DNA of 32,516 nucleotides from CAYXVF01 sp964468125 (GCA_964468125.1 CAYXVF010000071.1:1-32516), one strand, 5' to 3'; positions 7,526-15,972 are shown, counted from the first letter of the stretch. Made by a program: numbers and translations. The notes: generated by a model not told the origin, from the letters alone.

Positions 7526-9481
7526 TCATCGACGAAAGACGTCCCGAACGTAGTAGCGCTCGACCCCGTCGGAGGCGAGCGTTCGGTAGACGATGCTGTG
7601 GCGACCTTTGCGCCCGAGGCTCACATATTCGCGAAATCGCCCGTCCTCGTCGACATTGGCCTTTTGCCCGTTGATGAAGAGGCTCTGCCCGATGGGGACC
7701 TCGCCGGAGGTGAGGATCTTCGACTTTCGTACTCGCTGATTCGAGGCCGGCGCGGCGATCTGGATGTCCACCGCGCTGTTGTCGAATTTGATCTCGAGTC
7801 CGTTCGTTCCTCCCGTGCGCACCTCGGCTCCCCCGTCGTCGAGGGCGTTCACCAGCCAGAAATACTTACCCTCCTCGAACTGTCCCGCTTTGAACTTTCG
7901 CTGCGTCACCTTGAGTGTCTGGTCTACGAAGGGCTGTTCGAACTCGCCGTCGCGAAAGACCTTGAGGCGATAGGTCGTCGCGCCCTGTACCTCGTCCCAA
8001 ACGAGCGTGATGCTCGGCAGGGCCTGCTGAAAATACACGACGGTCTTCACCCCCGTGTCGCGCACCAGATTCTCGCGGCCACAGTTCTCGCCGCAGCGGG
8101 AAGGGTTGCCGCGCTTGACTCGGAAGAGCCCACGTTTCCATTCACCGTCGCCCCCGCCGCTCGCCTTCACACGCCAGTAGTAGGCGCCTTCCTCGAGCTG
8201 CTCGTAGACGAAGCGTGTTCGATCGAGCTTCTCCCGGAAGACGGGAGCGCCATCGAAATCCCTCTGGCGCGAGAGCTCGAGCTCATAGTCACTGGCGCCC
8301 TCCTCGGGCTTCCAGCTGAAGAGCACCGCGGGCCTCTGACTCGCGTAGTAGACGACGGACGACATACCGGTGCGCAGTTGCACGTCTGTCGGGGCGAGCT
8401 CGGTGGGATCTCCGGTGGCCTTTCCGGCATTTATGCCGACGACCTGCCCCGGCCCCACTACGGTGCCGTCTGCGAGGGTCGCGCGGCCGAACTGCACCGC
8501 GACCCGTCCCTGCCCATCGAGGTCTTGGGTCACGTCTACGATCGCTCGCTCTGCGCCCGGGCTGATTTCAACGGCGGTTCCGCCAACGGACACCCTGTGG
8601 CGGGTCTGAACGCTACTTCGCTTGAGCTGGATGGTCGCACCGCCTTTGCTCAGCGCGTAGGTCGCCAGGCTCTCCTCTCCGCGACGTTGCGCGCCTTCGA
8701 GCATCAGCTCCGTTTCGTCCTCCAGTCTCACGCGCGATTCGTCATCGAAAGCCATGATCGTACCGCGTCGCTTCGTTCGGACCGAATCGCCCGGAGCGAG
8801 CGAGTCGGTCTTCTTGGGTCGGGACCAACTCTCTTCTCCAGAACGCTTCACGCGTACAAAACGCGGATTGGAGAGGAGCGTGATCACGACCTCCTCGACC
8901 TCCATGACATCGTCTTGCTCTTCTTCGTCGCCGTCGTTGTCTGCACCGACGGCGATCACGACGCCGCCGATCTGAAAAACCTCTCCCGCTTCCACCGCCG
9001 TCGTCTGCCCGTCTTCACCGATGACCTCGATGCTGCCGACGAGGACCTCGACGCCCTCCTCGCCGACGAGGATTTCTACGGGGCCGGTCCCGATTTCGAG
9101 GGTTCGGTTCTCGAAGGGGAGGCCGATTTGAAGGACCCCTCCACCGCCAGAGGAGCGAACCCTCGCTTCGCCCTCGATCACGATGGCTCCGATGGTGCTC
9201 GTGGCGGCTCCGTCCCTGCGAATCTCGACGACCGTGTTCGGCTGTAGCTCCAGCACGTTGCCGCCGGAAAACGCGAGCGTCATGGCGCCATCAGCGCCGG
9301 TCCGGGCGGAATCGCCCACGAAGAGATCATCGCCCTTCTTTGCGTCGCGAAGGGCACCGTCGCGTGGATTCAGTTGAGCGGTTCCCACGGCCCCGGTCAC
9401 CTCCGCCGCGGGAGCGGGTTTTTCCGCGCACGCCAGCGCGAGCAGCAGGAGAAGAATGGGCGTGCGTTTCAAAGGCGACAT
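7526..9481 (-). CDS. Exported FecR-domain protein with FN3-like repeats (possible lipoprotein)
   Basis: The chosen start is the ATG at 9481, which gives an export signal (MSPLKRTPILLLLLALAC). The Cys18 context is only a weak lipobox, so lipidation is uncertain. The 651-residue product seems to hold two FecR-like segments. One lies near the N-terminus (GGNVLELQPNTVVEI) and one follows an acidic linker (PGDSVRTKRRGTIMAFDDES). Then come two FN3-like repeats, recognisable by W-x(n)-Y-x-L-x-V and YYWRV/YFWLV strands, and a C-terminal Ig-like module with INGQKANVDEDGRF. This is an extracytoplasmic, mostly beta-strand scaffold. It lies between the outer-membrane barrel gene (85 bp upstream) and the kinase (30 bp downstream). 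It may link the barrel to the kinase tails, which is inference. Confidence 0.85.
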   Translation of the reverse strand: MSPLKRTPILLLLLALACAEKPAPAAEVTGAVGTAQLNPRDGALRDAKKGDDLFVGDSARTGADGAMTLAFSGGNVLELQPNTVVEIRRDGAATSTIGAIVIEGEARVRSSGGGGVLQIGLPFENRTLEIGTGPVEILVGEEGVEVLVGSIEVIGEDGQTTAVEAGEVFQIGGVVIAVGADNDGDEEEQDDVMEVEEVVITLLSNPRFVRVKRSGEESWSRPKKTDSLAPGDSVRTKRRGTIMAFDDESRVRLEDETELMLEGAQRRGEESLATYALSKGGATIQLKRSSVQTRHRVSVGGTAVEISPGAERAIVDVTQDLDGQGRVAVQFGRATLADGTVVGPGQVVGINAGKATGDPTELAPTDVQLRTGMSSVVYYASQRPAVLFSWKPEEGASDYELELSRQRDFDGAPVFREKLDRTRFVYEQLEEGAYYWRVKASGGGDGEWKRGLFRVKRGNPSRCGENCGRENLVRDTGVKTVVYFQQALPSITLVWDEVQGATTYRLKVFRDGEFEQPFVDQTLKVTQRKFKAGQFEEGKYFWLVNALDDGGAEVRTGGTNGLEIKFDNSAVDIQIAAPASNQRVRKSKILTSGEVPIGQSLFINGQKANVDEDGRFREYVSLGRKGRHSIVYRTLASDGVERYYVRDVFRR

Positions 9482-9566
9482 GGTGACGACCACACAACGC
9501 GAAGATCTAGGAAGCGCATCGGACCATAACGCATCTCCGCGCCTGGTCGAGAGGCCCGCGTGTCTA

Positions 9567-11207
9567 TCAGCGGCCGCGAGACATGTCGACATTGAGAATC
9601 ACGGTATCGCCCGCGCGAATTTCGAGCTCTTTCTTCTGGGTCACGTAACCCTTTGAGGTGATCAGCACCTGGTAGCGACCGGCCTTTACTCGAGCCGCGA
9701 AGGTGCCCGAGCGATCGATCTTCACCTTCCGATTCAGAGCCGGGATGAAGACCTGACCGCGAATCGCGTTTCCAGTCCGAGCATCTTTGAGGCTTCCCTT
9801 CAGCTCGCCGATCGCGTCCTCGCCAAGGGACTGCAGCTCGAATTTGAGGGGGATCGACTCGCCTGCTTTGCCGCGCTGAACCTGTTGCGATGTGGCCCGA
9901 TAGCCTGGAGCCTCCACGACGATTTGAACCAACCCCTCGCCCACGTTCAGCGGCATCGTCGTGAACGCGCCATTCTTGTAGTCCACAGCGATCATCGACT
10001 CCTCGTAGTCGCTCACCTTGACCACTGCTGCGCCCACGGGCTCCCCCGTGCCTTGTTCGAAGACCCCGCCGGTCACCTTGAAGGTATCCCGCTCTCTTTC
10101 GACCACCTTCGTTTCCGTGACCACCTTGACGCACATGTTCTGCTCGCAGGCGAGACCCTCGGGGCAGTCCGCGTTCAAATCGCAGCTCAACGGCGCGGGA
10201 GAGGCGTCGCTCATCATCATCGGGGCGGGGCTCGGCGTGTTGAGGTGGAAGGCGACGCGGGTGTAGAGTTCCCACGGGGGGAGGCCTGGCAAGTCATTGG
10301 CCACCGTGTCCGGCGCGCCGCTGATCCGGAAGTCCCCGCCGACGAGCAGCTCTGTTCCGCCCTTGCCAAAGGGCATGAGCTTGACCCCGAGGGATGCGAG
10401 CAGCGGGGCCTCGGTGGTGTCCGCCGCGGATAGGGGAACGCCTCCCACGAGCTCGAAGAATGGATTCAACCGGAAGGTCTCGCCCACCTCGAATTGCGCC
10501 TCCGCTCCAACGCCATAAGTCACGAGGTCCACCTTGGACGTGCTCGCCGTGAAGCGCTGCGCGGGGGTGAGGTCTTCGTCTGGGCGTCGAAAGATCTCCG
10601 AGCTGTTGTCGAGTCGGTACCCGACGTTCACTGTCGCCTGCAGGTACGGGCTCAAGAAATAGGAGCCGAGCAGAGAAGCGTCGAGCACGAAGGCGCTCGG
10701 ATTCAGGCCTGTCCCGCCGGCGGATGTCGGGAGCAAGACCGAGATCGCACCCCCAACACCGACCTCCGGAGTGAGGAGTTCGCTCACCTTCAGCAGAAAT
10801 CTCGGGTCACCGAGGCTTTGGGTGGTGCGGACCTCGGAGGCGTCGTTGCGATTGCTGACCGTTGCCTGGCTGATTCCGAGGTCGAGCCACTCGACCGGAG
10901 ACCACACGACGTGCAGAAGCTGGCGAATGCGTTCGTTTTCACCCCCATCGCCGAAGAAATCGTCGGCGACGAAATAGGTCGCGGCCAGGTTCACGACCCA
11001 ATCGCCCGCGGGGAGGGGCGCGGCGGTTTCGAGCCGATTCAGTCCGTAGGTGCCGCGCAGGCTGGTCCCGCCGGGCCAGGGTTCTGCGGCGTACGGGGCG
11101 GCCGCGCCGCTCTCAGCGCTTTCGGCGAGCTGACCCTGGGCGGAGGCGGGGCCCGGAGCGATGAGAATTCCGGCGCACAGCGCTGCTATCGAGGCATTGT
11201 TTCCCAT
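9567..11207 (-). CDS. Outer-membrane beta-barrel protein with Cys-rich linker and carboxypeptidase-regulatory-like domains
   Basis: This 546-residue protein has a signal peptide ending near ASA (residue 23), though its N-region lacks positive charge. Residues about 45-323 show alternating amphipathic strands with Gly and aromatic residues, as in porin or transporter-type outer-membrane barrels. A short Cys-rich element (342-359, pattern C-x5-C-x5-C-x4-C) follows. Two carboxypeptidase-regulatory-like (CarboxypepD_reg/PEGA-like) beta domains close the protein (about 376-450 and 465-546). The second ends with a typical RYQVLITSKGYVTQ strand pair. Such domains usually bind surface partners. It begins 33 bp after the YkgJ-like gene and precedes the FecR/FN3 gene, which suggests co-expression with the kinase module. 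Confidence 0.8.
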   Translation of the reverse strand: MGNNASIAALCAGILIAPGPASAQGQLAESAESGAAAPYAAEPWPGGTSLRGTYGLNRLETAAPLPAGDWVVNLAATYFVADDFFGDGGENERIRQLLHVVWSPVEWLDLGISQATVSNRNDASEVRTTQSLGDPRFLLKVSELLTPEVGVGGAISVLLPTSAGGTGLNPSAFVLDASLLGSYFLSPYLQATVNVGYRLDNSSEIFRRPDEDLTPAQRFTASTSKVDLVTYGVGAEAQFEVGETFRLNPFFELVGGVPLSAADTTEAPLLASLGVKLMPFGKGGTELLVGGDFRISGAPDTVANDLPGLPPWELYTRVAFHLNTPSPAPMMMSDASPAPLSCDLNADCPEGLACEQNMCVKVVTETKVVERERDTFKVTGGVFEQGTGEPVGAAVVKVSDYEESMIAVDYKNGAFTTMPLNVGEGLVQIVVEAPGYRATSQQVQRGKAGESIPLKFELQSLGEDAIGELKGSLKDARTGNAIRGQVFIPALNRKVKIDRSGTFAARVKAGRYQVLITSKGYVTQKKELEIRAGDTVILNVDMSRGR

Positions 11208-11240
11208 GAGCGTGCACGTGAAGCTTACACCCTGCTGGGG

Positions 11241-11960
11241 TCACAGCAAGAATCTCATCAGTCCTAGATCCTCCAGTTCTTTCGGCGCGTAGGCCAACAG
11301 AACCCGGTCTTTGACCCGCTCGTTGTAGGCCGCTACCGCGGCCACTGCCATCGCCTGCGCGCGATCCCTGGCGTCCGGCCGTATCCAAAAGGAGCGGCAG
11401 CGCTTCGAGTAGGTGATCTCCCGCGCGTCCCAATCGAGGGCGTAAGGAAAGCGCTCACATGCCATCGGCCAATGGGGAAAGAGCCCGCAGGCGCCGTCGA
11501 CGGTGAGCGCGCGGCAGGCGCCAAACTCGTTCTTGGCGAGCACGGGGAAGCGTTTCCAGTCGCTCGAGGCGGTCTGCAAACGGAGAGCCGGATTTTGGGC
11601 CAGCTCCGCTGCCGAGAACACGGGTTTGTCGTGGGCCATCAGTTCCGTGCGCCCGAGGTCAACGAGGGTCGCGATGTCTCGAAGGCGCAGGAGGACGGTG
11701 CTTCGGGGCCCGACGCAGCACATCTCTGTGCAGCCTGTGCAGTCGTTGACCTGACCCTCGGGCGCGAAAACCGTCACGTTGGCCGGGTCGAGAAGACGCA
11801 GACGCGTCGTCCAGCGCAGGCGCAGGTAGCGAAAGAAATTCGGCGGAGCCCACAGGGGCCGTCGCGCCACCTCGTCCCAGAGCCCTTCGAGCGCTCGCAC
11901 GGTGGGGAGCTCTCGGGCGGGCGCGGAGAGGTCGAGAATCGGGAGTCGATTCGTGCTCAA
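11241..11960 (-). CDS. YkgJ-like cysteine-cluster (Fe-S or Zn) protein
   Basis: This 239-residue soluble protein has eight conserved-looking cysteines: Cys74, Cys77, Cys81 and Cys82 (CTGCTEMCC), then Cys149, Cys158, Cys168 and Cys188. The spacing and the FPHWPMACERFPY context match the YkgJ/CxxCxxCC family, thought to bind zinc or an iron-sulfur cluster. The biochemical role is unknown. The start is TTG, 7 bp after the stop of the upstream coiled-coil gene. No upstream alternative exists, and a GTG about 20 codons in is possible. It is probably co-transcribed with the barrel gene 33 bp downstream. I cannot tell whether it is functionally tied to the envelope genes or only carried in the operon. 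Confidence 0.8.
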   Translation of the reverse strand: MSTNRLPILDLSAPARELPTVRALEGLWDEVARRPLWAPPNFFRYLRLRWTTRLRLLDPANVTVFAPEGQVNDCTGCTEMCCVGPRSTVLLRLRDIATLVDLGRTELMAHDKPVFSAAELAQNPALRLQTASSDWKRFPVLAKNEFGACRALTVDGACGLFPHWPMACERFPYALDWDAREITYSKRCRSFWIRPDARDRAQAMAVAAVAAYNERVKDRVLLAYAPKELEDLGLMRFLL

Positions 11961-11967
11961 GGTCTGC

Positions 11968-12879
11968 CTATCGAACCTTCACCGTGATCCGAAGATTCTC
12001 GAGATCATTGATCGAGTCGCTGAGGCGCTTGAGGTCGTCGCCGAGGGTGACGATGTTGCGACGTCGCCCGTGCACGACGTCGACCGTGCGCAGCTGGCGG
12101 CTCGAGCGGCAGCTGCGCTTCAGGTACGCCTCCGCCGAATTGGCTCGGTCGTCCATCGCGTTGAGCTGCGCGAGAATGTTCTCATAGCGGTGCCGAAGCG
12201 ACGGGATCATCTGGTTGTAGCGGCTGAGCTCCGCCTGTCGTCGGTTCCATTCCGAGAAGATCTGGCTGCAGCGATCGATGGTGCGCTGCTGCGTTTCGCC
12301 GGGAACGAGGTTGTTGCAGCTGAGCCGCCCGTACTCCACCCGGAGCGGCTCGATGCTGCGGCGGAGGTTCGCGACGCTGTTCTGGGTGCTGCTGATTTCT
12401 CGGCGCACGACGGACGCGTCCGTCTCGAGCGCTCGCGTGTCCGTGTCGAGGCGAACCACGATCGCCTCGTAGCGATCGCAGGTGTCCGTCATGCCGCATT
12501 GGCTCTTCAAGCTCGACTCGTCCTGCTGCACACGCGTTTCGAGTCCTGACACCGTCGACTGGGTGCGCGAGCGCGTTTGCCCCAACTCTCGCAGCCGTTG
12601 CTGCAGTTGCGCGATTTCCGCGTCGATCCCTGCGAGCTCTCCGCGATAGGCTTCGAGCCGCTTCTTGTTGTTTTCGAGGATTCGCTCGCGATTCTCGCAG
12701 GCGCGTCTTTCCTGCGGCGACGGCTGGGTGGGCCGAGGTTGGGTCGTCTTCTGCTCGACCTGGTTTTGGCGCTTTCGCTCTAGAACCTTGCGACGTAGGT
12801 CCGACTGGGCTTGCGCTGTCGCGACCTGGAAGAGCAGCGCCGCGCAAACCGTAGTGCAGAAGATGCCGAGCTTTTTCAT
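11968..12879 (-). CDS. Secreted coiled-coil protein of unknown function
   Basis: The ATG at 12879 gives a clear signal peptide (MKKLGIFCTTVCAALLFQ, cleavage near AQA) and has an AGGA ribosome site about 7 bp upstream. Longer forms lack a credible leader. The 303-residue product is rich in Arg, Gln and Glu. A heptad-like helix covers about 75-130 (RLEAYRGELAGIDAEIAQLQ) and further helical stretches run to the C-terminus. Paired cysteines (for example SQCGMTDTC) would be oxidised in the periplasm. I do not recognise a family. It is the first gene of the minus-strand block and diverges from arginine deiminase across 110 bp. Confidence 0.8.
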   Translation of the reverse strand: MKKLGIFCTTVCAALLFQVATAQAQSDLRRKVLERKRQNQVEQKTTQPRPTQPSPQERRACENRERILENNKKRLEAYRGELAGIDAEIAQLQQRLRELGQTRSRTQSTVSGLETRVQQDESSLKSQCGMTDTCDRYEAIVVRLDTDTRALETDASVVRREISSTQNSVANLRRSIEPLRVEYGRLSCNNLVPGETQQRTIDRCSQIFSEWNRRQAELSRYNQMIPSLRHRYENILAQLNAMDDRANSAEAYLKRSCRSSRQLRTVDVVHGRRRNIVTLGDDLKRLSDSINDLENLRITVKVR

Positions 12880-12989
12880 GTGGGTCCTCACGTGTCTCGA
12901 GTTCACTGCGTGACGCTCGAACTCTCCGATCGATTCGATCCGCGGGCAAGCACTCGACAACATCCCGACTGTCGTGAAATAGGCGAGCT
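12880..12989. promoter_or_regulatory. Divergent intergenic region between coiled-coil gene and arcA
   Basis: The promoters of both the 12-kb minus-strand block and arginine deiminase are expected in this 110 bp. An inverted repeat GAGTTC (12899-12904) / GAACTC (12919-12924) with a 14-bp spacer could be an operator. A TCGACA-17-AAATAG pair is a weak candidate arcA promoter. I see no strong -10/-35 pair in either direction. Confidence 0.3.
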
Positions 12990-14225
12990 ATGAGCGAACA
13001 CGGAGTGCGGGTCACGAGCGAGGTCGGCAAGCTGCGCCGGGTCATGGTTCACCCACCGGGTACGGAGCTCCTGGCGGTAACCCCGGAAACCAAGCGTACA
13101 TACCTCTACGATGACCTCATCGATCTAAACGCCGCGGCCGAAGAGCATCGACGCTTCGCCGGTGTGCTGCGACACGTTTGCGAGGTGGTCGACGTCCGTG
13201 ACCTGCTTCACGAAGCGTTGGAGCAACCGGGTGCGCGGGAGTTCCTGATCGAGCGCACCGTGGAGCACACCGCGGAAGGGGGCTTTGCGCAAAAGACCGA
13301 AGATCTCGCGCCGGAACAGCTCGTTCAACGGCTCGTGGAGGGATGGGCCATCACCCCGGGGCCTTTTTCCGACGCGCTCGAAGAGCCCGTGAATGTCCTG
13401 CCGCCGCTGCCCAACCTCTTCTTCACTCGGGATGCGTCGGTGGTCGTGGGCGAGGAGGTTCTGATTTCGGCGATGCGCTATCCGTCGCGTTGGCCCGAGG
13501 AGATCATCTCTCGCACGATCTTTGGCTTCCATCCGCAACTTCGAGCAAACATTCTCTACGACGGCTCGATTGAGCGCCGCCACCAGCACTACGTCGAGGG
13601 CGGCGACGTGCACGTGCTGTCGCCGAACACGGTGATGATCGGCGCATCGGAGCGCACCACCGTGGCGGTGATCGACGAGCTGACCAGCGAACTGTTCGAG
13701 AAGCACGGCTTCGAGCACGCGATCGCAGTGATGGTGCCGGACGCGAGCATCGCCATTCACCTCGACATGGTCTGGACCCAGCTCGACCGCGATCTATGCG
13801 CCGTATTCCCACCGTTCTTCTATGGCGCCGCACGGGTGCCGATCCTCTACCGCTCGAGAGCCGACACGACCGCCCGGGCCATGGGCACCGTATTCGAGGC
13901 GTTGAAGGCATCCGGCGTGCCCATGGAAGGCGTGCGCTGCGGCGGCGAGCACCGGCGCGTCCAGCAGCGTGAGCAATGGATGAGCGCCTGCAACTTCCTG
14001 GCGTTCGCCCCCGGGCAGGTCATCGCCTACGAACGCAACGAAGCGACCCTTCGCGAATTAGAGCAGGTCGGATTCAAGGTCGTTCGCGCCCAGTCCTTGC
14101 TCCTCGGCGACGAGAAGCTGGTCGAGGGGGAGCGTACCGTCGTGACAATCCCCGGCGCGGAGCTCGTCCGCGGCGGAGGAGGTCCCCGCTGTATGAGCTG
14201 CCCGCTTCTGCGCGAGCCTCTCTGA
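12990..14225 (+). CDS. arcA: Arginine deiminase
   Basis: This 411-residue enzyme has the family length and all catalytic positions. Arginine deiminase hydrolyses arginine to citrulline and ammonia through a cysteine thiouronium intermediate. Visible residues are Asp148 in NLFFTRD, Glu203 and Asp206 in VEGGDVHVL, His257 and Asp259 in IHLDMVW, and the nucleophile Cys401 in GGGGPRCMSCPL. The N-terminal EVGKLRRVMVHPPG is also typical. No arcB, arcC or arginine/ornithine antiporter lies next to it, so a complete deiminase energy pathway is not encoded here. It may serve arginine catabolism or acid tolerance. The gene is single, with opposite-strand genes on both sides. Confidence 0.97.
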   Translation: MSEHGVRVTSEVGKLRRVMVHPPGTELLAVTPETKRTYLYDDLIDLNAAAEEHRRFAGVLRHVCEVVDVRDLLHEALEQPGAREFLIERTVEHTAEGGFAQKTEDLAPEQLVQRLVEGWAITPGPFSDALEEPVNVLPPLPNLFFTRDASVVVGEEVLISAMRYPSRWPEEIISRTIFGFHPQLRANILYDGSIERRHQHYVEGGDVHVLSPNTVMIGASERTTVAVIDELTSELFEKHGFEHAIAVMVPDASIAIHLDMVWTQLDRDLCAVFPPFFYGAARVPILYRSRADTTARAMGTVFEALKASGVPMEGVRCGGEHRRVQQREQWMSACNFLAFAPGQVIAYERNEATLRELEQVGFKVVRAQSLLLGDEKLVEGERTVVTIPGAELVRGGGGPRCMSCPLLREPL

Positions 14226-14246
14226 GAGAGCTCCCAGACGACGCGC

Positions 14247-14645
14247 TCAGCCGCCAACGAGCGGCACGAGCTTCACGAAGCTCACCTCGGTCGTAGAGCG
14301 GATCGGAACCCGCTGTTCCAGAGACTCGACCTGCTCGTCGTTCACGAGGAGAAAGAACCCGTTCGCCTCTAACGCTTCGAGGGCCTTCGCCACCTGCTGA
14401 TCCGCATCGATCGTACGTCTCTTCTTGAGCCGGTACCCGTTGAGCTCAGCCTCCGCGTCTACCGGTTGGACCAGCCCATTGAAGAGCGAGCCGCGATTGG
14501 TCGCGTTGAAGCGTTCGACTTCGTCCCGGACTCTCTCCGAGATGATTTCCCGGACCGTCACTTCCACGGAGGAGACGGTCAGTGTCCTGCGCTCCAAGAC
14601 CTTCCCCGTGGGGCTCGCGTCGACGATGGCGAGGCCCGTGCTCAT
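14247..14645 (-). CDS. Conserved-looking hypothetical protein
   Basis: This 132-residue soluble protein has no signal peptide or membrane helix, and I do not recognise a family with confidence. It shows a V-R-E-I-I...V-R-D-E-V-x-R-F-N pattern at about 30-50, a central LFNGLVQPVDAEAELNGY segment, and a C-terminal strand-rich part (FFLLVNDEQVESL). It starts with ATG behind a good AGGAG ribosome site (spacing 5), 8 bp after the stop of the upstream gene. The two are therefore almost certainly co-transcribed and may form a functional pair. Arginine deiminase converges on it with a gap of about 20 bp. Confidence 0.7.
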   Translation of the reverse strand: MSTGLAIVDASPTGKVLERRTLTVSSVEVTVREIISERVRDEVERFNATNRGSLFNGLVQPVDAEAELNGYRLKKRRTIDADQQVAKALEALEANGFFLLVNDEQVESLEQRVPIRSTTEVSFVKLVPLVGG

Positions 14646-14653
14646 GGCGTCTC

Positions 14654-15139
14654 CTAGCGAATCTGGCTGAGAATGGTCGGGTCGCTGATCTTTGATTCGT
14701 CGACCAGCATGAACGCTTTGCTCAGAATGATCGAGAGGATTTCATCCCCCTCGAAGGGGAGCATCACCGGACCGGTCGCCTTCTTCGCGGAGCTTCGTCC
14801 CGGCACGATGCAGAGGTATCGGTCGTCCGGGCTCATTTCGCTGTGCGCCTTACCTACCCCCGCCCCCGCGTTCACGATGAGCTCACGGACGCGCTCGACA
14901 CCTATCGCCTCGATCAGGGTCGCAGCTCTTTTTGTCCACCTACCGCTCGGCCGCGCGGAGGTTGCTGTTGCACAATGAGAGACCCACTCGCCGATCTCCG
15001 AGCTCGCCGGGTCGAGCGCAGCAAGAAAATCGGTGGTCCAGGCGTCCACGGGTTTCAGCGCATTCGAGCGCTCACCTTCGAGAAGTGTCTCGATGCGCTC
15101 GAGTAGCTTGCGTTGCTGAGAGTCTCGTAACGCGACCAC
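14654..15139 (-). CDS. Hypothetical protein, probable 3' part of a frameshifted gene (DUF4132-like segment)
   Basis: This frame can only start at a GTG (15139) inside the end of the preceding gene and has no convincing ribosome site. The protein (161 residues) contains HCATATSARPSGRWTKRAAT followed by LIEAIG. From memory this resembles the N-terminal helical part of DUF4132 proteins, where a 'HCA-x(n)-KP-x2-KW' segment leads to 'IDAIG'. Its C-terminus (EILSIILSKAFMLVDESKI) is distinct and not assigned. The same frame stays open leftward into the previous gene as far as a run of six G (minus strand, 15151-15156). One extra G there would fuse both reading frames into one protein of about 230 residues. 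I consider it the C-terminal part of that gene. Confidence 0.6.
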   Translation of the reverse strand: MVALRDSQQRKLLERIETLLEGERSNALKPVDAWTTDFLAALDPASSEIGEWVSHCATATSARPSGRWTKRAATLIEAIGVERVRELIVNAGAGVGKAHSEMSPDDRYLCIVPGRSSAKKATGPVMLPFEGDEILSIILSKAFMLVDESKISDPTILSQIR

Positions 15140-15348
15140 TCCCGGGCCGACCCCCCTCGCATGCGCATGAGCTCGCGCCAGGCTTGCATGAGAAGCTCGC
15201 GCTGCTCCGCGTCCGGCGCCTTCATCACCGCCTTTGACTCGGGCATGTCCGACAGCTTGATGCGGTAGTGCTCCTGATAAAACGGTACCGCCGCGTAGAG
15301 GAGCGTTTCGAGCCGTTCGTCGAGCTTGTGCGTCTTGCCAAACATCAT
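15055..15348 (-). CDS. Hypothetical protein, probable 5' part of a frameshifted gene
   Basis: From the ATG at 15348 (a second ATG is at 15345) the frame reads MMFGKTHKLDERLETLLYA, continues as a helical protein to about residue 68, and then crosses a G6 run. Beyond the run (about 30 residues, rich in Ser and Arg) it reads like out-of-frame sequence. The overlapping -1 frame there carries the sensible protein described in the 14654-15139 entry. The two frames overlap by 85 bp. A lost base in the G run, real or from assembly, explains this best. There is no signal peptide. The gene begins 40 bp after the pilin-like gene. Confidence 0.55.
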   Translation of the reverse strand: MMFGKTHKLDERLETLLYAAVPFYQEHYRIKLSDMPESKAVMKAPDAEQRELLMQAWRELMRMRGGSAREWSRYETLSNASYSSASRHFSKVSARMR

Positions 15349-15388
15349 GCTTCGGATTGTGACCCTGAAAGACTCTTCGTGCACGCGC

Positions 15389-15892
15389 TCAACGGGTGAT
15401 GACACGGACCCAGAAGCAGCCATTCGGCCCGGTGCTGCCCGAATGGTAGGGGCAGACCTCTCCTCCTGCATCGCACAGGGGAGTCACCGCCAACATGTAA
15501 TCGTCCCGGAGCGCGTCCTGCCCGGTCCTGCCAATGCACTGTAAGATCGAAATCCGCTCGTGCGGCGGTCCATCCGCTCTCATCGTCAAGTCGGCATTTC
15601 CCCAGGGGTCTCGCGGTCGGTTCATGAAGTCCTCGGCAACGAGCTGATTCATGCCAGCCGCGTGGTCTGCGCCTTGAAGCCCTCGAAACGATGCGCCCGC
15701 GTTAAACCGTTCCGCGTAGGACCGTGCGACTTCGCGCACCGCTTTCACGTTCTGGATGGCTGTACTGATGCGCGCTTGGTCGAGGAATCCGCGCGTGATG
15801 AACACGACGGTCGCCGCGATGGCGATCACCCCAACGACGACGCCGAGCTCGTGCAGTGAGAAACCGCGGCTAGTCGTCTCGTTTCTACGCAT
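15389..15892 (-). CDS. Type IV pilin-like / pseudopilin protein
   Basis: This 167-residue protein has a class III (prepilin) signal. A short basic leader ends in Gly, followed by Phe+1 and Glu+5 (GFSLHELGVVVGVIAIAATV) and a hydrophobic helix, as processed by PilD-type peptidases. The C-terminal globular part includes RDPWGN and cysteines (ILQC...CDAGGEVC...C). The PRDPWG-type segment is common in type II secretion pseudopilins of the GspG kind. No assembly ATPase or secretin is in the window, so whether it joins a pilus or a type II system is unknown. It lies 80 bp after the ASH/VWA lipoprotein gene on the same strand and could be co-transcribed with it. Confidence 0.85.
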   Translation of the reverse strand: MRRNETTSRGFSLHELGVVVGVIAIAATVVFITRGFLDQARISTAIQNVKAVREVARSYAERFNAGASFRGLQGADHAAGMNQLVAEDFMNRPRDPWGNADLTMRADGPPHERISILQCIGRTGQDALRDDYMLAVTPLCDAGGEVCPYHSGSTGPNGCFWVRVITR

Positions 15893-15972
15893 GCGGGGCC
15901 CCGGCCAATCACTCCCCTAACAAGCTAGAGAAATCTTCTGCCTGCGCCAAGGGGGCAATCGAGCCGGGCGCG

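Noticed and set aside
7598..9247. A long plus-strand open frame (549 residues) opposite the FecR/FN3 gene
   Set aside because: It is antisense to a gene with clear domains and a signal peptide, has no ribosome site or recognisable motifs, and is typical of spurious frames in GC-rich DNA.
14210..14232. Imperfect hairpin at the arcA 3' end as an intrinsic terminator
   Set aside because: The stem has a bulge and only short helices, and there is no T tract; evidence is too thin.
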